Part shown: piece after piece, positions 45,712 to 57,600 of the stretch
Position numbering within the stretch: the stretch's first letter is position 1
Layout: each line of letters begins with the position of its first letter
Source: Durusdinium trenchii
Lineage: Eukaryota; Sar; Dinophyceae; Suessiales; Symbiodiniaceae
Assembly (NCBI GenBank): GCA_963970005.1
Contig: CAXAMN010025262.1
Span: forward strand, 565,535 to 629,534
Reading direction: 5' to 3'
DNA length: 64,000 nt
Notes under the pieces: generated by a model
The model's database searches: none
Told to the model about the DNA's origin: nothing
Seen by the model: only the letters and a program-made list of their open reading frames with translations
Made by a program: the position numbers and the translations under genes

Positions 45712-46355
45712 CTACTTCTCCTTCACCTCGACGAGCCTCGGAATCCCTTCCAGCCATTTGTTCCAGCTCAGGCCCCCATTGGTCCGGGCGCAGAACTGCG
45801 CAGTGCTATGCGCAGTGCTATGCAGCGCTGAGATCAGGCTGATTCCACTGAACGAATCAGATCGAAATAAGGTTGGTCTCACGAACTGACGGATCAGGAT
45901 GGGCGTCGCAAGGTCAACAAGTAGGGCAACCTGAGCTGCTGAACAACGAGCTCGAGGAACAGTTGGACAATGTTGAAACATAAATGCGCCTGCGATGCGC
46001 CATTCTGAAGAGTTCCCCAAGGCTTTACAACATTCCCTGCCAATCAAGAAGAATCTGTTGGCAAAACATGGACATGGTCGTCCGTTTTCAGTGCTTCTAA
46101 TGCAAAAGGTGTATATAAACAAATTGTCAGCAAACCTCATGGAAGTAAACCCCGAAGCAGCCAAGCTGGCCAAGCCACAAAAAGCACCATGATGTCATTT
46201 GTCCGGGGAACACTGCATGATAAACTATGATAATGCAGGTGCACGTTCGATGTTCACCATGATATGGTCCATATATAAGTTCATTCAATATACAATTCAT
46301 CTAAGTTCTATAAACTGTTCTATATAAATCTCTTGGAGCTTCCCTATACTCCCCG

Positions 46356-46448
46356 CCCTTTCCCGCGTCGTCTTCGGCCCGAGCCACAAGCGACAGCGCT
46401 CCGCGTCGTGGCCCAAGTCCCAGAAGCTCGGCACCGGCGTGTCGGCGC
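46356..46448 (-). CDS. Candidate exon 4 of the gene starting at 48621
   Basis: After CCCAAG the minus strand reads ADTPVPSFWDLGHDAERCRL and then WLGPKTTRER. The two leading bases complete a Ser codon with the last base of the exon at 47194, so the phase fits. Function not recognised. Confidence 0.5.
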
Positions 46449-47193
46449 CTTGGGAGGAGGAACTGAGTTCCATGCATTCATTATGAAAGCTTTTCCAATA
46501 TACAGATCTATATACAGTAATGCATTATGAAACCTAGTCTCTATAATTTGGATCTATACACAGTATAGATCAGTACATAGTAACATTTTGTTCTCTTTGT
46601 AATATAACTTTGGAAGTCCTTTTCAAATGGTTCCACAGATCCAAACTGGACCATACTTTCCATTCCGGTGATTTGAGCACACCAAAACACATGGCTTCAC
46701 CACATGACACTTGTTCAGGCTTTGGAATGTTGGTGAGCTGCTTCTTCCCTAAACTAGGATGTCATTTACCTTCACAACCTATATAGCGATTGCCTTGGAT
46801 TTGCAACCATGACGACCCACTCCCTTCCACCCCTCCATCACCCTACAGTCCCAGGTGCGGAAGTAGGCATACGGCAATACCAGCTGCACCAACATGCCCG
46901 CGGGCAAGACGACTTTCCCACCTGCGAAGGTCGGGTGCTGGATCCGAGCAACATAGCGACGCAGCTTGGGTCGGACATGAGCAGCCAACAAGCACCAATC
47001 ACCGGGAAAAAAAGCCTCCCTGACTTCAAATCCACACGGTTCTCACAGCAGAGAGCTAACCTATATTCCAATGGTCATCAGTGAAAATTCCACTTTCGTC
47101 GCGAAGTCCGTTCCCGTCCCAACCACTATAAATCACCTTGCAATGGCACAAACATGGTGACCTCTCCAACCCCAAGTTCCACTATAGTCACAC

Positions 47194-47287
47194 TGGTCTT
47201 GTTGACGGACCGCTCCGGTGTCTGAGTTGCATCCACGCTCCGCCGCTCCGCTGCGGACTGCGCAGCATGCTCCGCTGTCCCGGTCGC
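47194..47287 (-). CDS. Candidate exon 3 of the gene starting at 48621
   Basis: A 94-nt block (acceptor GACAG, GT donor) reading ATGTAEHAAQSAAERRSVDA and TQTPERSVNKT, Ala/Glu/Arg-rich. It starts in phase 0, as the preceding exon requires. Confidence 0.45.
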
Positions 47288-47657
47288 CTGTCATGATGAC
47301 CTCTTTGGGCCTCCCATCGGATCCCACTTCTCCTGGTCTCAGACCGACCCGACCAGTCGAATTTGTACCCCAACAATCGAAGCACAAAGCAAAAATCGAG
47401 CTCTGGAATGGTCTGAATTACTCACAGTTTCACAGAATCAGTTGATTTTTGTTCCAGAATTCAGAGTAAATAAAACAAATCAGCCGGCAAACATGGAAGT
47501 CCAAGCACTCTGGATATCTCTGGATGCTTAAGTCTGATTAAATTTGACAAACTTGTCGCCAAGCGAACTCTCCCAATCTCTGGCAACCGTTAATTAAGCA
47601 CACCTACCACTTCACAGCCTCATCTGTCTCCACTCCACACTTGTGTTCAGGCACCAC

Positions 47658-47756
47658 GTGTTGTCCGCTCTCCGCGTTCGCTTTTCGTCCTTTGGTGTCG
47701 ACGATGGCGACGCGGGGCTCTGCTTGGATCAGCTCGCGTCGGTGCGGCGTCTGCAC
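47658..47756 (-). CDS. Candidate exon 2 of the gene starting at 48621
   Basis: A 99-nt block (acceptor CTCCAG, GT donor) reading VQTPHRRELIQAEPRVAIVD and TKGRKANAESGQH, phase 0 on both sides. The opposite strand gives an EF-hand-like frame that I rejected. Confidence 0.5.
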
Positions 47757-48462
47757 CTGGAGGAAGGCAGGAATGGCATCGCATGGATGGTGCAGGTGAT
47801 GGTTTCGCTGGGGAGAACCAACGGTTTGTATGGGTGAACAATTATGGAACAAAATTGCTTAAAGAATCTTACAAATGCTTACAGTATCCATGTTTTTGCT
47901 GGGGCGTCCAATGGGTTTGCCCACTTACAGTATACATCAGTATACTAATACCAAGAGGTCAGTCAGTGTGGGAGGGACTGGGACAAAGGCCAAGTCCGCG
48001 TGTTTGCTCAGCTCGGCGCCCAAATCCGCGTCAACTGACTGATGCAAGGAGGATCGCCCCGGCGACCTCCGATGAGGACAGGTCCAGGGGTCTAGGTAGC
48101 CTGTGGATGCAGCTACCTGCTGTTGGAATCCATTGCCGAATTGCTGGAAGTTCCATATCTGACAGGCCAGCATGCGGTCCAACCGACTTAAGGCGGAAAT
48201 GGGGGGCCCGTGGTCGGTGGTTGACACTCAACCGATGAGCATGCAAAGCTGGATTGAATAAGATCAGGCGCGAGAAGACATGCAAGCTACAAGGCCAGTT
48301 CGAAGTCCAACCATGCCATACCATGCCGACATCTGTAAAACATGTTGACGGCTATTCATGACTCAAGTAATGTGGACATCTCACGTCGACGTTCCGATTC
48401 CCCCTTTACCATCATACCCTGCTGACGAACAAACCCTCGCCTTTCTGGCGTCGGTGTTGAAC

Positions 48463-48621
48463 GCAGGGCACATAGAGCCGATACCCGCACAAGGGCACCG
48501 ACTCATACTCGCCTGAGGAAACCCGCGTCGCGACGTCCCAAGGCGTTGTCTCGGGGACGGCAAAGGGATGGGACGTCCGAAGCAACGAGGCATGACCTGG
48601 TCGGTGCTCGGATAGAGCCAT
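48463..48621 (-). CDS. Candidate first exon, possible cyclase N-terminus
   Basis: An ATG at 48619-48621 in strong context (GCC before, G after) opens MALSEHRPGHASLLRTSHPF and runs 53 codons to GYRLYVPC before a GT donor, in phase 0 with the exon at 47756. It is not a recognised domain. The next exons on this strand (47.76, 47.29, 46.45, perhaps 45.71 kb) lead towards the cyclase exons at 43292, so this could be the start of the cyclase gene. The bridging exons are not all identified. Confidence 0.45.
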
Positions 48622-49163
48622 GGCTACCGGGGTGGGAGCCTTCCGCCCTGGGCGTCACTGAAGACGTCTTCAAGACGCCTTGATCGCGGTTAAGCCGCCT
48701 TTTGGGGGGGATCTTTGTCAGTGCAGATCACCATGGATGGCCTCACAAACTCACATGGAAACATCATGGAACCCGAGAAGAACGACATGTGTGGTGGTTT
48801 CGGCCATGATTCCTGTCAATCTGCAGGGGAGTATTGGGTTGAGGAAGTTCACCATTCAGTGAGTGGACATGAGACCTCGTGGGATTGTGGGCGCGAACGC
48901 CACTCCGTTTTCACAAGCTGTCGGGTTTTCTGCCCCAATTCGGCGGTCGAAGCTGGAGTGAATGTGTGGTTGTGACTGGGAAGTCGCCAGTTCCTTTCGC
49001 CAAATAATATTTTCACCAAATAATATTCACTGGGAACTGGTTTCCTCTCTCCCTCAATCGCCTCCTAAAGTCTACATATATTCGCGCCACCCTTGAGCTG
49101 AAGCAAAGGGTTCTTGGGTGCATCCATCTATATCATCAACTCATCCATCTCCCCTGCCCCTCA

Positions 49164-49253
49164 TGCGCCTTCTTCAAGGCTGGTTTGCTCCCTGCGGCGG
49201 CGGCCTTTCTTCCCCTCGACCTCCTTGGCACTCTCTGGGCCGGCGAAAGCCAC
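49164..49253 (-). CDS. Candidate terminal exon, unknown gene
   Basis: The minus strand reads VAFAGPESAKEVEGKKGRRR followed by REQTSLEEGA and a TGA. The charged tail is plausible as a C-terminus. The 5' boundary is uncertain. It may end the gene whose exons are scattered from 57.6 to 49.4 kb. Confidence 0.3.
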
Positions 49254-49369
49254 CCCAAAAAAACGCATGAGCTCGGGCTGTGCAACTTTTCTGGTGACGT
49301 CTTGGACACTTGCGCAGCTCGGAGTGTCTGACTGCTCTTCCGGTTTGGGGTTTGATCGATGGCTTCCAA

Positions 49370-49470
49370 GGAAGGACCCGATGTTCGAAGCACATCGATG
49401 CTTCCGCGGCTCCCCGCGGCGTCCGAATTTCGGGGGACAGTGCGTTTCTGGCCAATGGATCGACGGTCCG
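49370..49470 (-). CDS. Candidate exon, unknown gene
   Basis: One minus frame reads VDPLARNALSPEIRTPRGAA and EASMCFEHRV. Other frames are also open, so both the frame and the boundaries are uncertain. Confidence 0.25.
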
Positions 49471-50606
49471 TGGCGCTAGCATGAGCTAGCAAACATTTGT
49501 TTTTTTCAAATACAGGGTCATTCGTAATCAATCGTTCCACTCAGCAATGCTCTGGATCCTGGGATTGAAGAACCAATGTATCCAATGTGCTTGTTGATCG
49601 GAGTCTGAACTAGAACAAGAAAACTGTCGGGGCCGGCCGTCTGCGAAGATCTGTTTGGCATACATGGTGCCAGGTAGGAACCTGGTAAAACATCGCGAAT
49701 GTTTGGTGACTGTTGTTTGTCCCTTTCCCCTCCTAGCAGCAAACTTTGACCACTTAGGGCCCACTTCGTCCACTTCGCACCAAGCGGCTGGCTGCTTGCC
49801 GGTGGACAAGCCAGAACACTTGTAGGGAGGTGCTAAGAAGCGATAGCCTTGAGGACAAACATACCTCAGCTGGTCCGTTTTGGCAAGTTGACTGGTCCCT
49901 GCCGGCCTAAGAGAGCCATTGTGGAAGACGGAACATTATTAATAACCATTCAAGCCTCCAAAACTCAAAACCTATGCGGTCCACCCCCATCCATTCCCCC
50001 GGGCACTATTTAATACATGCCTACGTGCCTTCCAAAACCGCCACAAGTAACGATCTCTTCAACATTCTCCAACCTCCACCGATTCACTCGAAGCCCACGT
50101 AGACCTCCTTGGGCCCAGCGAGGGGGAGATGCCAACAGCTGAGGCCATAGAGCTGATCTCCAAAACCCGGGAGCCGGGCGCCCTCCTGCCGTGGCAATGC
50201 CAAAACGCTCAGATGGCTCAAACGGCGATGACACTCTTTACACGAAGGGGGTAAAGGACGAGGAAGGGCCTGAGACGTGAAGACATGTAAGCTGGATGAG
50301 CTGGGAGTAAGATTGTGAAGCTGGGATGAGAGAGTTTCTATGATTCACATCATGTTCGGGCCCCCCTTTCCATCCCCTTTCCCAAACCAAATAAGAGGAA
50401 CTATAAAAACGCGACATTATTAAGGTAATATATAATAGCATATATGGAAGTGAAATTCCACCTGTTTGTGGAAAATGGTCTTCCTTTCGGGGCCATTCTC
50501 CACTTCTATGTGAAAAAAACAGGCTAGTGTACTTCTAAGTTCTACACTTTCCTCCCACCAACGCCACATCATCCAACCCGGGTCGCCCCGCCCCGCCGGT
50601 TGACAC

Positions 50607-50728
50607 CGGGCGCTCCGGATCCACTGCGATGGGCGCGTCGGCCACGAGCGCCAGGAAGCCGTTGGCCTCCGGCAGCGCGGAGGGCAGCGCCGTCATCGCC
50701 ACGGCGCCGGGCTTGATGCGCGCCAGGC
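50607..50728 (-). CDS. Candidate exon, unknown gene
   Basis: A GC-rich 122-nt block (acceptor CCCGAG, GT donor) reading LARIKPGAVAMTALPSALPE and on to DAPIAVDPERP. It stands out strongly from the AT-richer flanks. Family not recognised. Confidence 0.5.
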
Positions 50729-52338
50729 CTCGGGGCCGCGGGCTTCCAAGAGCTAGGAGCTGCGCTGGTTGGTCTAATAAGTGGTGTTAAGATTCAGATC
50801 CTTAGGACATGGAGCTGGATTTTGTAGGTGTGAAGGAGAAAAGTCCTAATTAGTATATAGAGAACAAAATTTGTGCGGAAAGAACATGAAAGAGCACATT
50901 CTTAATCAATAAGTAATATCAATGGTGCTTCGAATCCTTGGAAGCTGGAAGGTGGTGATGGTTTGGGTCTCAACGACCTTGCTCTGCGTCTCTGCGAGGT
51001 TCCAGAGGCTTTGTGACATGTCACGACGGCATTTACAACACCAAACAGAAGGTGGAGGACCGTGAGTCTTTAGGGCTCAAGATGGCTCAAGACACATCCC
51101 GTGTAGTTTCTGTGCACTGCTAGCTGTGCACAGGTGTGACGTGTAGTTTCTTAGGGCTCCAGAAGGTGGTTTGATCATGTTAAACACACCTGTGCCCCCA
51201 AATATCATTTGATAGTTCAAACCTCTCTATCTCCCTCTCTCAAGTCCATCCTAAGATATAGCTTGCTGATTCGGTCGAAGGTGCAAGTATAGATCTTTCA
51301 CCTGGGTCCTGACGATGCTTTCAGATGGGCTTTCAGCAGCCCATCCACCACCACAACCCCATGACGTCGCCGGAAGGGGCAGCCCATCCACAACCATCCA
51401 CAAGCTCAGCTTCTTCTCCCAGAGTTGCACCGTGCCCGTCAGCCCCTCGGTGTTCCTCTCCCCATCCCCATCTTCTCTCCCCTCTTAGCGATTCCGAGAG
51501 TCGTGGAGAGGGAGGGATCAGCACCTGCCGCTGTCAGGAGATTTTTGCTTTCAGAAGATCAAGTGAATCAAGTCGCAAATTCTATGGCCTTTGGGGGGAT
51601 ACACCAGGGAAGATCACCCTACCAAGGATTCTTAGGGTATAATCATCTACCAGGCTTTTGTAGACTTTTTCAAGTGTCAGGTGGTGACCTGTGAAGTCGG
51701 GTGCTGGTAGCCTTTGGGGGGAGATGTCCCATGATTGAATTTCTAGTTGGGGGTGACCAGTTCAAGGCCTTTTGCTACCTTGGGGATGAGGTTGTGGTAT
51801 GTTGTGGTTAGCGTCTAGTGGGCTTTGGAAATCAATCATGCAACACATGGGAGGGTTGAACACTTGGGCCAACTGGGCGATGCGCTTGCATGCAACACTT
51901 AACAGGCTGTTTGCATGGAATTACAGAGTTTGGCTCAAGCGGTGCATGACTTCTCGATCGGGTCCTCCACGCCAGGTTTCGAAACAGTATGGTAGGTTGG
52001 AGGGCCGTCGCTACTTGGGTGGAGGCCATTGCTATTGGGTTGCACATCTCGGGTGCATCAACATCCCTTTCCTTTCGCGGGTGCTGGGTATAGTGGTGTG
52101 AGGCCCCCCCTCACCAGATCGCCAGGAACCTGACGGACAAGTATACATAATCTTCACGGGCATGGCGATAAGCCACTGTCGGTTTTGGAAGTTATTCATC
52201 TGCCACAATGCCACAAAACACAGCCCAAAACCAAAAGCACCAAACACCAAACACCGCCAAACCCACCAGAACCCGCTGGCGCACCTACTCCAAAGCATCC
52301 ACCCCACTAATCACCACTCGACCTGCGACCTGCTGATC
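50729..52338. other. Presumed intron, no exon seen
   Basis: Nothing protein-like on the minus strand. On the + strand TTTGGCTCAAG at 51929-51939 equals the last 11 nt of the dinoflagellate spliced leader, but no gene follows it. Confidence 0.35.
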
Positions 52339-52451
52339 TGCGCAGTCCAAGCCACTGGGTCCATATCAAAGTCGCAGCCCTCCGGTAGGAAGGGCATGAA
52401 GTTCACGTTGTGGCAACAGGGCCCGAAGGGCGCAATGCCCTCCGCCGCCGC
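52339..52451 (-). CDS. Candidate exon, unknown gene
   Basis: After the acceptor CGTTAG the minus strand reads AEGIAPFGPCCHNVNFMPFL and PEGCDFDMDPVAWTA. It is strongly protein-like, with Cys and aromatic residues. The donor may be GA. Family not recognised. Confidence 0.5.
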
Positions 52452-53894
52452 CTAACGGGCGGCCAAAACGGTGGAGATGTGCGGCTCCACCGACCGGGAC
52501 GAAGAGGTCGTCTAGCTCTGGTGCATCCGATTTAAGGTGGTCACGAATAGTCCGGAAAAAGCCCGATGAACTGGACTTTTCACCACTGTCGTTGAACCTC
52601 TCGATGCCACGCCCCAACTGATCCAACTATACGTTGCTTTCTGGACATTCCGACCCGACGGACTGACAGTCCATTGACCTCCAAATAGACCTCCTGACCT
52701 TCGTTGGTCTCGAAAAAAAACATGCATGGATTCCACGCGCTCTCACGTTGCTTCTCTTCTCAAGCATCACCATCATGTGTAAATTGACGTTCAAATTCAC
52801 CCATCTTCTCCCCAGCTCTTAAGAGTTCACCTCAGGGTCCCTGTGGGACCTTGGAACCATCTGGGTGGCGGTCAAGACCGGGCGACCTGGGTTGACTAGA
52901 GAAAACAAACAGAATGGACTAAGGACTACGAGTCGGAGGTCAATCTACCCTGGTTTGGGGATCTGGGGCTTGGTCCACCGCCATATATGCCATATTCGTG
53001 GTCCGCTGGAACCTTCGAAAACGCAGAAAAACCACGAACGACCAGCCGGCAAACGCTTCCCATCTTCTTCATCCCCACCTTCGGAGGCTCGAACTTCTCG
53101 AAGAGCTGCACCTGCCGAAGCGGTCGAAGTGACCCGGTCGTTGAGTCATCTGACACGTCTAGACATGGCCCGCCCCTTAGGGCCCCGTGGGGCACATGTC
53201 GGCCGGACTCCTCGTCGCCATCCACGTGTTACCGCAGGAACCAGTAGCTAAGAAGTAGAGGACATTCGCAGTTCGTTTGGCGCTCATTGATTCTCGTGGT
53301 GGGGGAGGCCGGGCCTAGTCACCTAGTCCCAGTAGTTCTTCAACCGATGTGGGATTGAAATGAACTTCAATTCAGGTCCTAGGGTGGAGATGTCTGACAG
53401 GATCGCCTACTTGAACATCCAGCCTACAGGAATTCTGGGGCAGTGATTCTTGTGAGTCATGCACTCCTCAATCAGGATATCCTATAGATCTCATCACACA
53501 TACACTTCCCATGTCAAACATGTGGATGCCCAGACTCTCCGCTCACCCATCTTCATGTAAAGCATCTGACTCCGGCCTCGCTCTTCCCACACAGGCACAC
53601 CTTCGTGGCCCGGAATCCGTGTCGATGAGGTTCCTGGCGTTCCGAGGAGATCAGACGAGACCAGCCACCAGCCACAAGTCATCTAAGAGCCTTGGTTTTG
53701 TCAAAGGATTATAACAAATGGGTTCATTGAGTGGTGAAAATGATGAGAGCATTTCTTTCTATGAAGAAGTGGTGAAGAAGTTGAATGAAGTTGATCCATC
53801 AATTGAAGGACCCTGAAATTCACACACACCCATGATTCCATGACGAATCCACCCTTCTCATCCCTTCTCTCTTGTGCCTTCCCTTCTGGCACCG

Positions 53895-54000
53895 ACCGCC
53901 GCGTGTGCTTCCCGCGTGGCGCGGTCCACGCGCCGGTCCTGATGGCCCTCCATCAAGTTGCAGCTTCGCCCGCTCCAGCACCTCGCCTTGCAGGGCCTGG
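53895..54000 (-). CDS. Candidate exon, unknown gene
   Basis: The minus strand reads ALQGEVLERAKLQLDGG after CTCCAG, a helical segment. A second frame (DRRVDRATREAHAAV) is also plausible, so boundary and phase are unsure. Confidence 0.35.
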
Positions 54001-54142
54001 AGGGCGGTGTGCGGTAGGACGAAGGGCATGGAGGTCCCACGGGACACGTGAGGCCATGAAGATGAAGGATCAAGGTATATCAAGGTATATCAAGGTCATT
54101 CATTCATGATATACCAGCCATCACAAGACGGGATGCGATCCA

Positions 54143-54199
54143 TGGAGGTTAGGGGTGCCCATTACCCACTCACTTAGGGATCAAACACCACCCCTTAGT
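54143..54199 (-). repeat. Dispersed repeat, copy 2 (inverse of 260-314)
   Basis: TGGAGGTTAGGGGTGCCC... to ...ACACCACCCCTTAGTG matches the reverse complement of 260-314 with a handful of differences. Confidence 0.75.
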
Positions 54200-54709
54200 G
54201 ACTCCTGGTGTATATATATATATTATACATCATGTCGACTTTTGTGATTCATGACAGTCATCTACGATATGACATCTACTAGTTGGGGGGGGCTTTAGTT
54301 GATTGACAACCAACATTAGGTATACCATGGTATACCCTTCAAGTGGGATCATGTCCTTCTCCTCTGCAATCTGTATCAATCTGTGCCCTCAGACTCCATA
54401 TGGCAGCCAGATCTCCACTATGACGGCAATGCCTTCTTATAACATGCACCCCCTGTTTGGTATTCGGATGTATTCGGACAACGGCCATCTAACGAGTTCC
54501 CGGGGCCATACCCATCCTCTTCCATGCTTGTTTCGCGGGGTGTAGCTGCCTGGAGAGGGAGACAAAACGGATCTATCCATCCTCCATCCCGCGCACCGCC
54601 GTTTTTTTTCGCGCCTGGACTGCATGTTGATCAGCCGTTCGCAGTGCTTCCGTGCCACCGCCCAGGCACAGGCGCCCAAGGGCGTATAGGTCTGGCACTG
54701 CGGGAGGCA

Positions 54710-54798
54710 CAAGAGGTGCCAGGGGCAAGGGGTGCCAAAGGTGGAGATGAAGTGCAAGGGGTGCAAGGGGTGCCAAGAGGTGCAAGGAGTGCCAAAGT
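54710..54798. repeat. GGTGCAAGG/GGTGCCAAG minisatellite
   Basis: Degenerate repeats of about 9-18 nt (AAGGGGTGCCA, AAGGGGTGCAA). No gene is implied. Confidence 0.75.
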
Positions 54799-55152
54799 CA
54801 GCATCTTTTGTTGTAGGATGTTCACTTTTGTCCACAATATTGTTCTTCTCCTGTGTAGGGAGCTCACTTTTGCCCGCAACTCCTCCAGGAAGATCTTCAA
54901 GAAATCCTTTTGCTTGGGCAGCCTCCAGAGAATATGTCCATAAGAGCCACATGTGATGAAAAAGGGGATAATATGATGCTAGCATCTGCTAGCATACCAC
55001 ACGCAAAAATCTACACCGCTTCCAAGAACCACCTTCGATCCAAAAGCGCAAGCCGATTGACTGCTCAGGCTCCAAGAAGCAAGACCTCAATTCCCACCTC
55101 TAACAAACCCCAAACCCAAACACCGACCACAACACGGGTCGCCACGACACGC

Positions 55153-55200
55153 CTTCTGCAGCACCTGCTGCTCTGCAGCCTCCAGGAGCTCTTGAGAGTC
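55153..55200 (-). CDS. Candidate exon, unknown gene
   Basis: A 48-nt block (acceptor CCTGAG, GC donor) reading DSQELLEAAEQQVLQK, an amphipathic helix. Confidence 0.45.
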
Positions 55201-55498
55201 CTCAGGCTGCACCGCGATTGCTCGCGGCCGGCGCGCATCGCAGCGAACTTGGCGTCCAAAAAGGAACCGTAACGAAGTGAATTGATGTCCCCCCCAAAAA
55301 AGCAAGGACACATGCAGGGTGTTTCTCCTGCCAGGCTGCCAGGCGCCAGATATTACAGTAATTGGTTGCTCACTGATGTTCACCCCAACCAATAGTAGAA
55401 GGCCATCGGTGGCAATTCCGAATTGCTACATCTATGCAACGAACCCCTGCACAGGACTCGCCAGCTGGACTCGTCAGACAGCCGCCCTCGGAACTCAC

Positions 55499-55585
55499 CA
55501 GCGAGGGACGGCGCTCCCCAGCTTGGCGCTGAAGCTCTGACAGGCCTCATCGATGGCCTCCTGCAGCTGTGCGAAGGGTGCGAAG
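55499..55585 (-). CDS. Candidate exon, unknown gene
   Basis: The minus strand reads FAPFAQLQEAIDEACQSFSA and KLGSAVPR up to a consensus donor CTG/GTGAGT. It is helical. The 5' end could instead be at the CTGCAG acceptor (55560). Confidence 0.5.
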
Positions 55586-56679
55586 AAAGTACTGCACGAC
55601 TGAGAGCTGTGGGTTCTTGCCATGACACGGCTCTTTTTGGCAGAAAGTTATGGAGGGTGTCTGCTGGAAACGGGTGGGTAGGTGTAAACCAGCAACCGTA
55701 CTATATATAATAAATTGTTCCCAGGTAGTAGCTAGTTTCCAGGAATTGGCACATAATTCCTAAAAATGACAGAAGCAGTCCAATAAGGCCAACGCGGTCT
55801 TCCATAATGATTGCAGTAAAATAATTTATAGTAAAATATATAATATATATAAGGGTCTCTCGGTCTTTCAAGATGTCACCACTCTTTGTGGAGATTTGAC
55901 CAACATAGGTCCACCAGCCCTGACCTGCGCACTGTTGAAGGCGAAATAGAGCTCCTGAGATTTGGTGTCCGAAACGCACCCATGACATCCCCAAGCCTCT
56001 CCCTGGCTGAAGCCTAGTTCCTCAAACTTGGGGGATGTCCTATCATTTTTGTATGACAAGGAGGACAATGTACCTAATCGGCTCCCTGTCCAAAGGTATA
56101 TAATATACCAGGAGCATCCTGTCGGGGTGCCCAATGGAAGCCCACAATGTGACAAGTATTGTAGGGTGGTCTATTGGAGACCCCTTGAATGGTCCAGGTA
56201 GGGGTATATACCCGGTGAAACCCCACTCCCAGATACCCGGTGAAACCGAAGGGTCTTGGGAAGCGCCTCAGACAGAGTCCGCAAGTATCGTTTGCAGGGG
56301 TATATAGGGTAATATAGGGTATCTCCACTGGTACCTCCTCCTTTTCACGAGACTCCAAGTGGGATTTGCGCGAAGCTTGGCATGGAGGTGATGAATCCGA
56401 TGTGAAGCGCCAACAAGGTCCCAGCTGCAACTTTCAAGCCTACAATCACCATCAGCACTGGCAACCTTGAACAAGTTAGTCATCTGTGGGGCGGTGGGAT
56501 TCCACCCCTGAGTCTCAACGTCCGTCACTCCCAAACAATCCCATGTCTGGTATGGTGCGCCTACACTTCGGCTCCTGAAACGGAGAGTAATGTAATTAAT
56601 CCAATGGAAGTCCATGATTGGATCATGTAATCATTTCAATTCAATCACTCCAACGTCTAAGTCTTCCATGCTTGGAGCC

Positions 56680-56880
56680 TCCGCTTTTCTCCCAGGTGCC
56701 GCCCCGGCCGAACCCCCCCCCTGCGCACCCGCCGCCCGTGACACCCCGACGACGGCGCGGTCGACGTCGCTGGTCGAGGCTCTGGGAAGGCCCAGCTGCC
56801 CAGTGCCCAGCAAAGCTCCCGAGGCCCCGTGGGCCCCGTCGTCGGCTGAGACGAGGCGAAGCGAGGCGGAGTGAGGCGAG
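56680..56880 (-). CDS. GC-rich candidate exon, frame ambiguous
   Basis: Two minus frames are open: an Ala/Gly/Ser-rich one (SADDGAHGASGALLGTG) and an Arg/Gly-rich one (RRRRGVTGGGCAGGGF). The low complexity prevents a choice. Confidence 0.25.
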
Positions 56881-57462
56881 CGACGTGACCGGCGTCGCTC
56901 AAGGGGTGGTGCCAGGGAGTGACGTGGTTGGAAGGTTGTTGGTTTGGAGAGGTTGTCCTCACTTCGTACCGAACTAAGAAGCGTAAGAAGAAATGTGGAA
57001 GAAGTGAGATAGGATCGACATGATTGATGAATTGATGTGGCATGGCTTCTTGGATGCCCTGATATCGCATAAACCCCTAAGTACACATATAATGTCATGA
57101 TCGAAGGGCAGTCTGGAGCCTTAATGATCTTAATGTTAATGGCTTACGAAGTGCAGCTGAGGATCCAAAGGCCTGCATTCATAAGGAGCTATGCAGCCAT
57201 GAGAGGCTCAAACACCATTAATAGGCCCAAAGCGTGTTCACCATCCTCTAATGAAACTCCTGCAGAGTCGCTTCTTTTTGGTACAGTTGCTCACCCAGTT
57301 CTCAGAGCATCCCCGCCACGTGAAACTGGCGCATGTCACCGGCCAACCATCCTTCACCCACATCACCGCGTCACATGGTCAACTGCGCCCACCTTCTTCA
57401 CCTCGCCAACCGCGCCCACCATGGACCCATGCACCCCACACGACCCACACAACCCACACAGC

Positions 57463-57600
57463 CCGGCTCGAGCCGCGTCGGGGCAGCGCCTCGCCCACGG
57501 CCTGCGCGAGCTCTTCTGGCAAGCGCGCTGCGGCGGTCAATGTGGCGTGGAGACGCAGGTGGAGCGCCTGGGCGAGACGCGGCAGGGTGTGGCAAAGAGG
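57463..57600 (-). CDS. Candidate exon, unknown gene (orientation uncertain)
   Basis: The minus strand reads LAQALHLRLHATLTAAARLP and EELAQAVGEALPRRG, alpha-helical. The + strand is also open (QRLAHGLRELFWQARCGG), so orientation is inferred from the minus-strand bias of the window. Confidence 0.35.

Noticed and set aside
45712..45714. In-frame TAG apparently breaking an exon
   Set aside because: The TAG can serve as the 3' splice acceptor of the following block, so it need not be a premature stop.
47643..47837. EF-hand-like frame on the + strand (FSSFGVDDGDAG)
   Set aside because: The spacing does not fit a calcium loop, and the antisense frame is a better exon with proper splice sites and phase.
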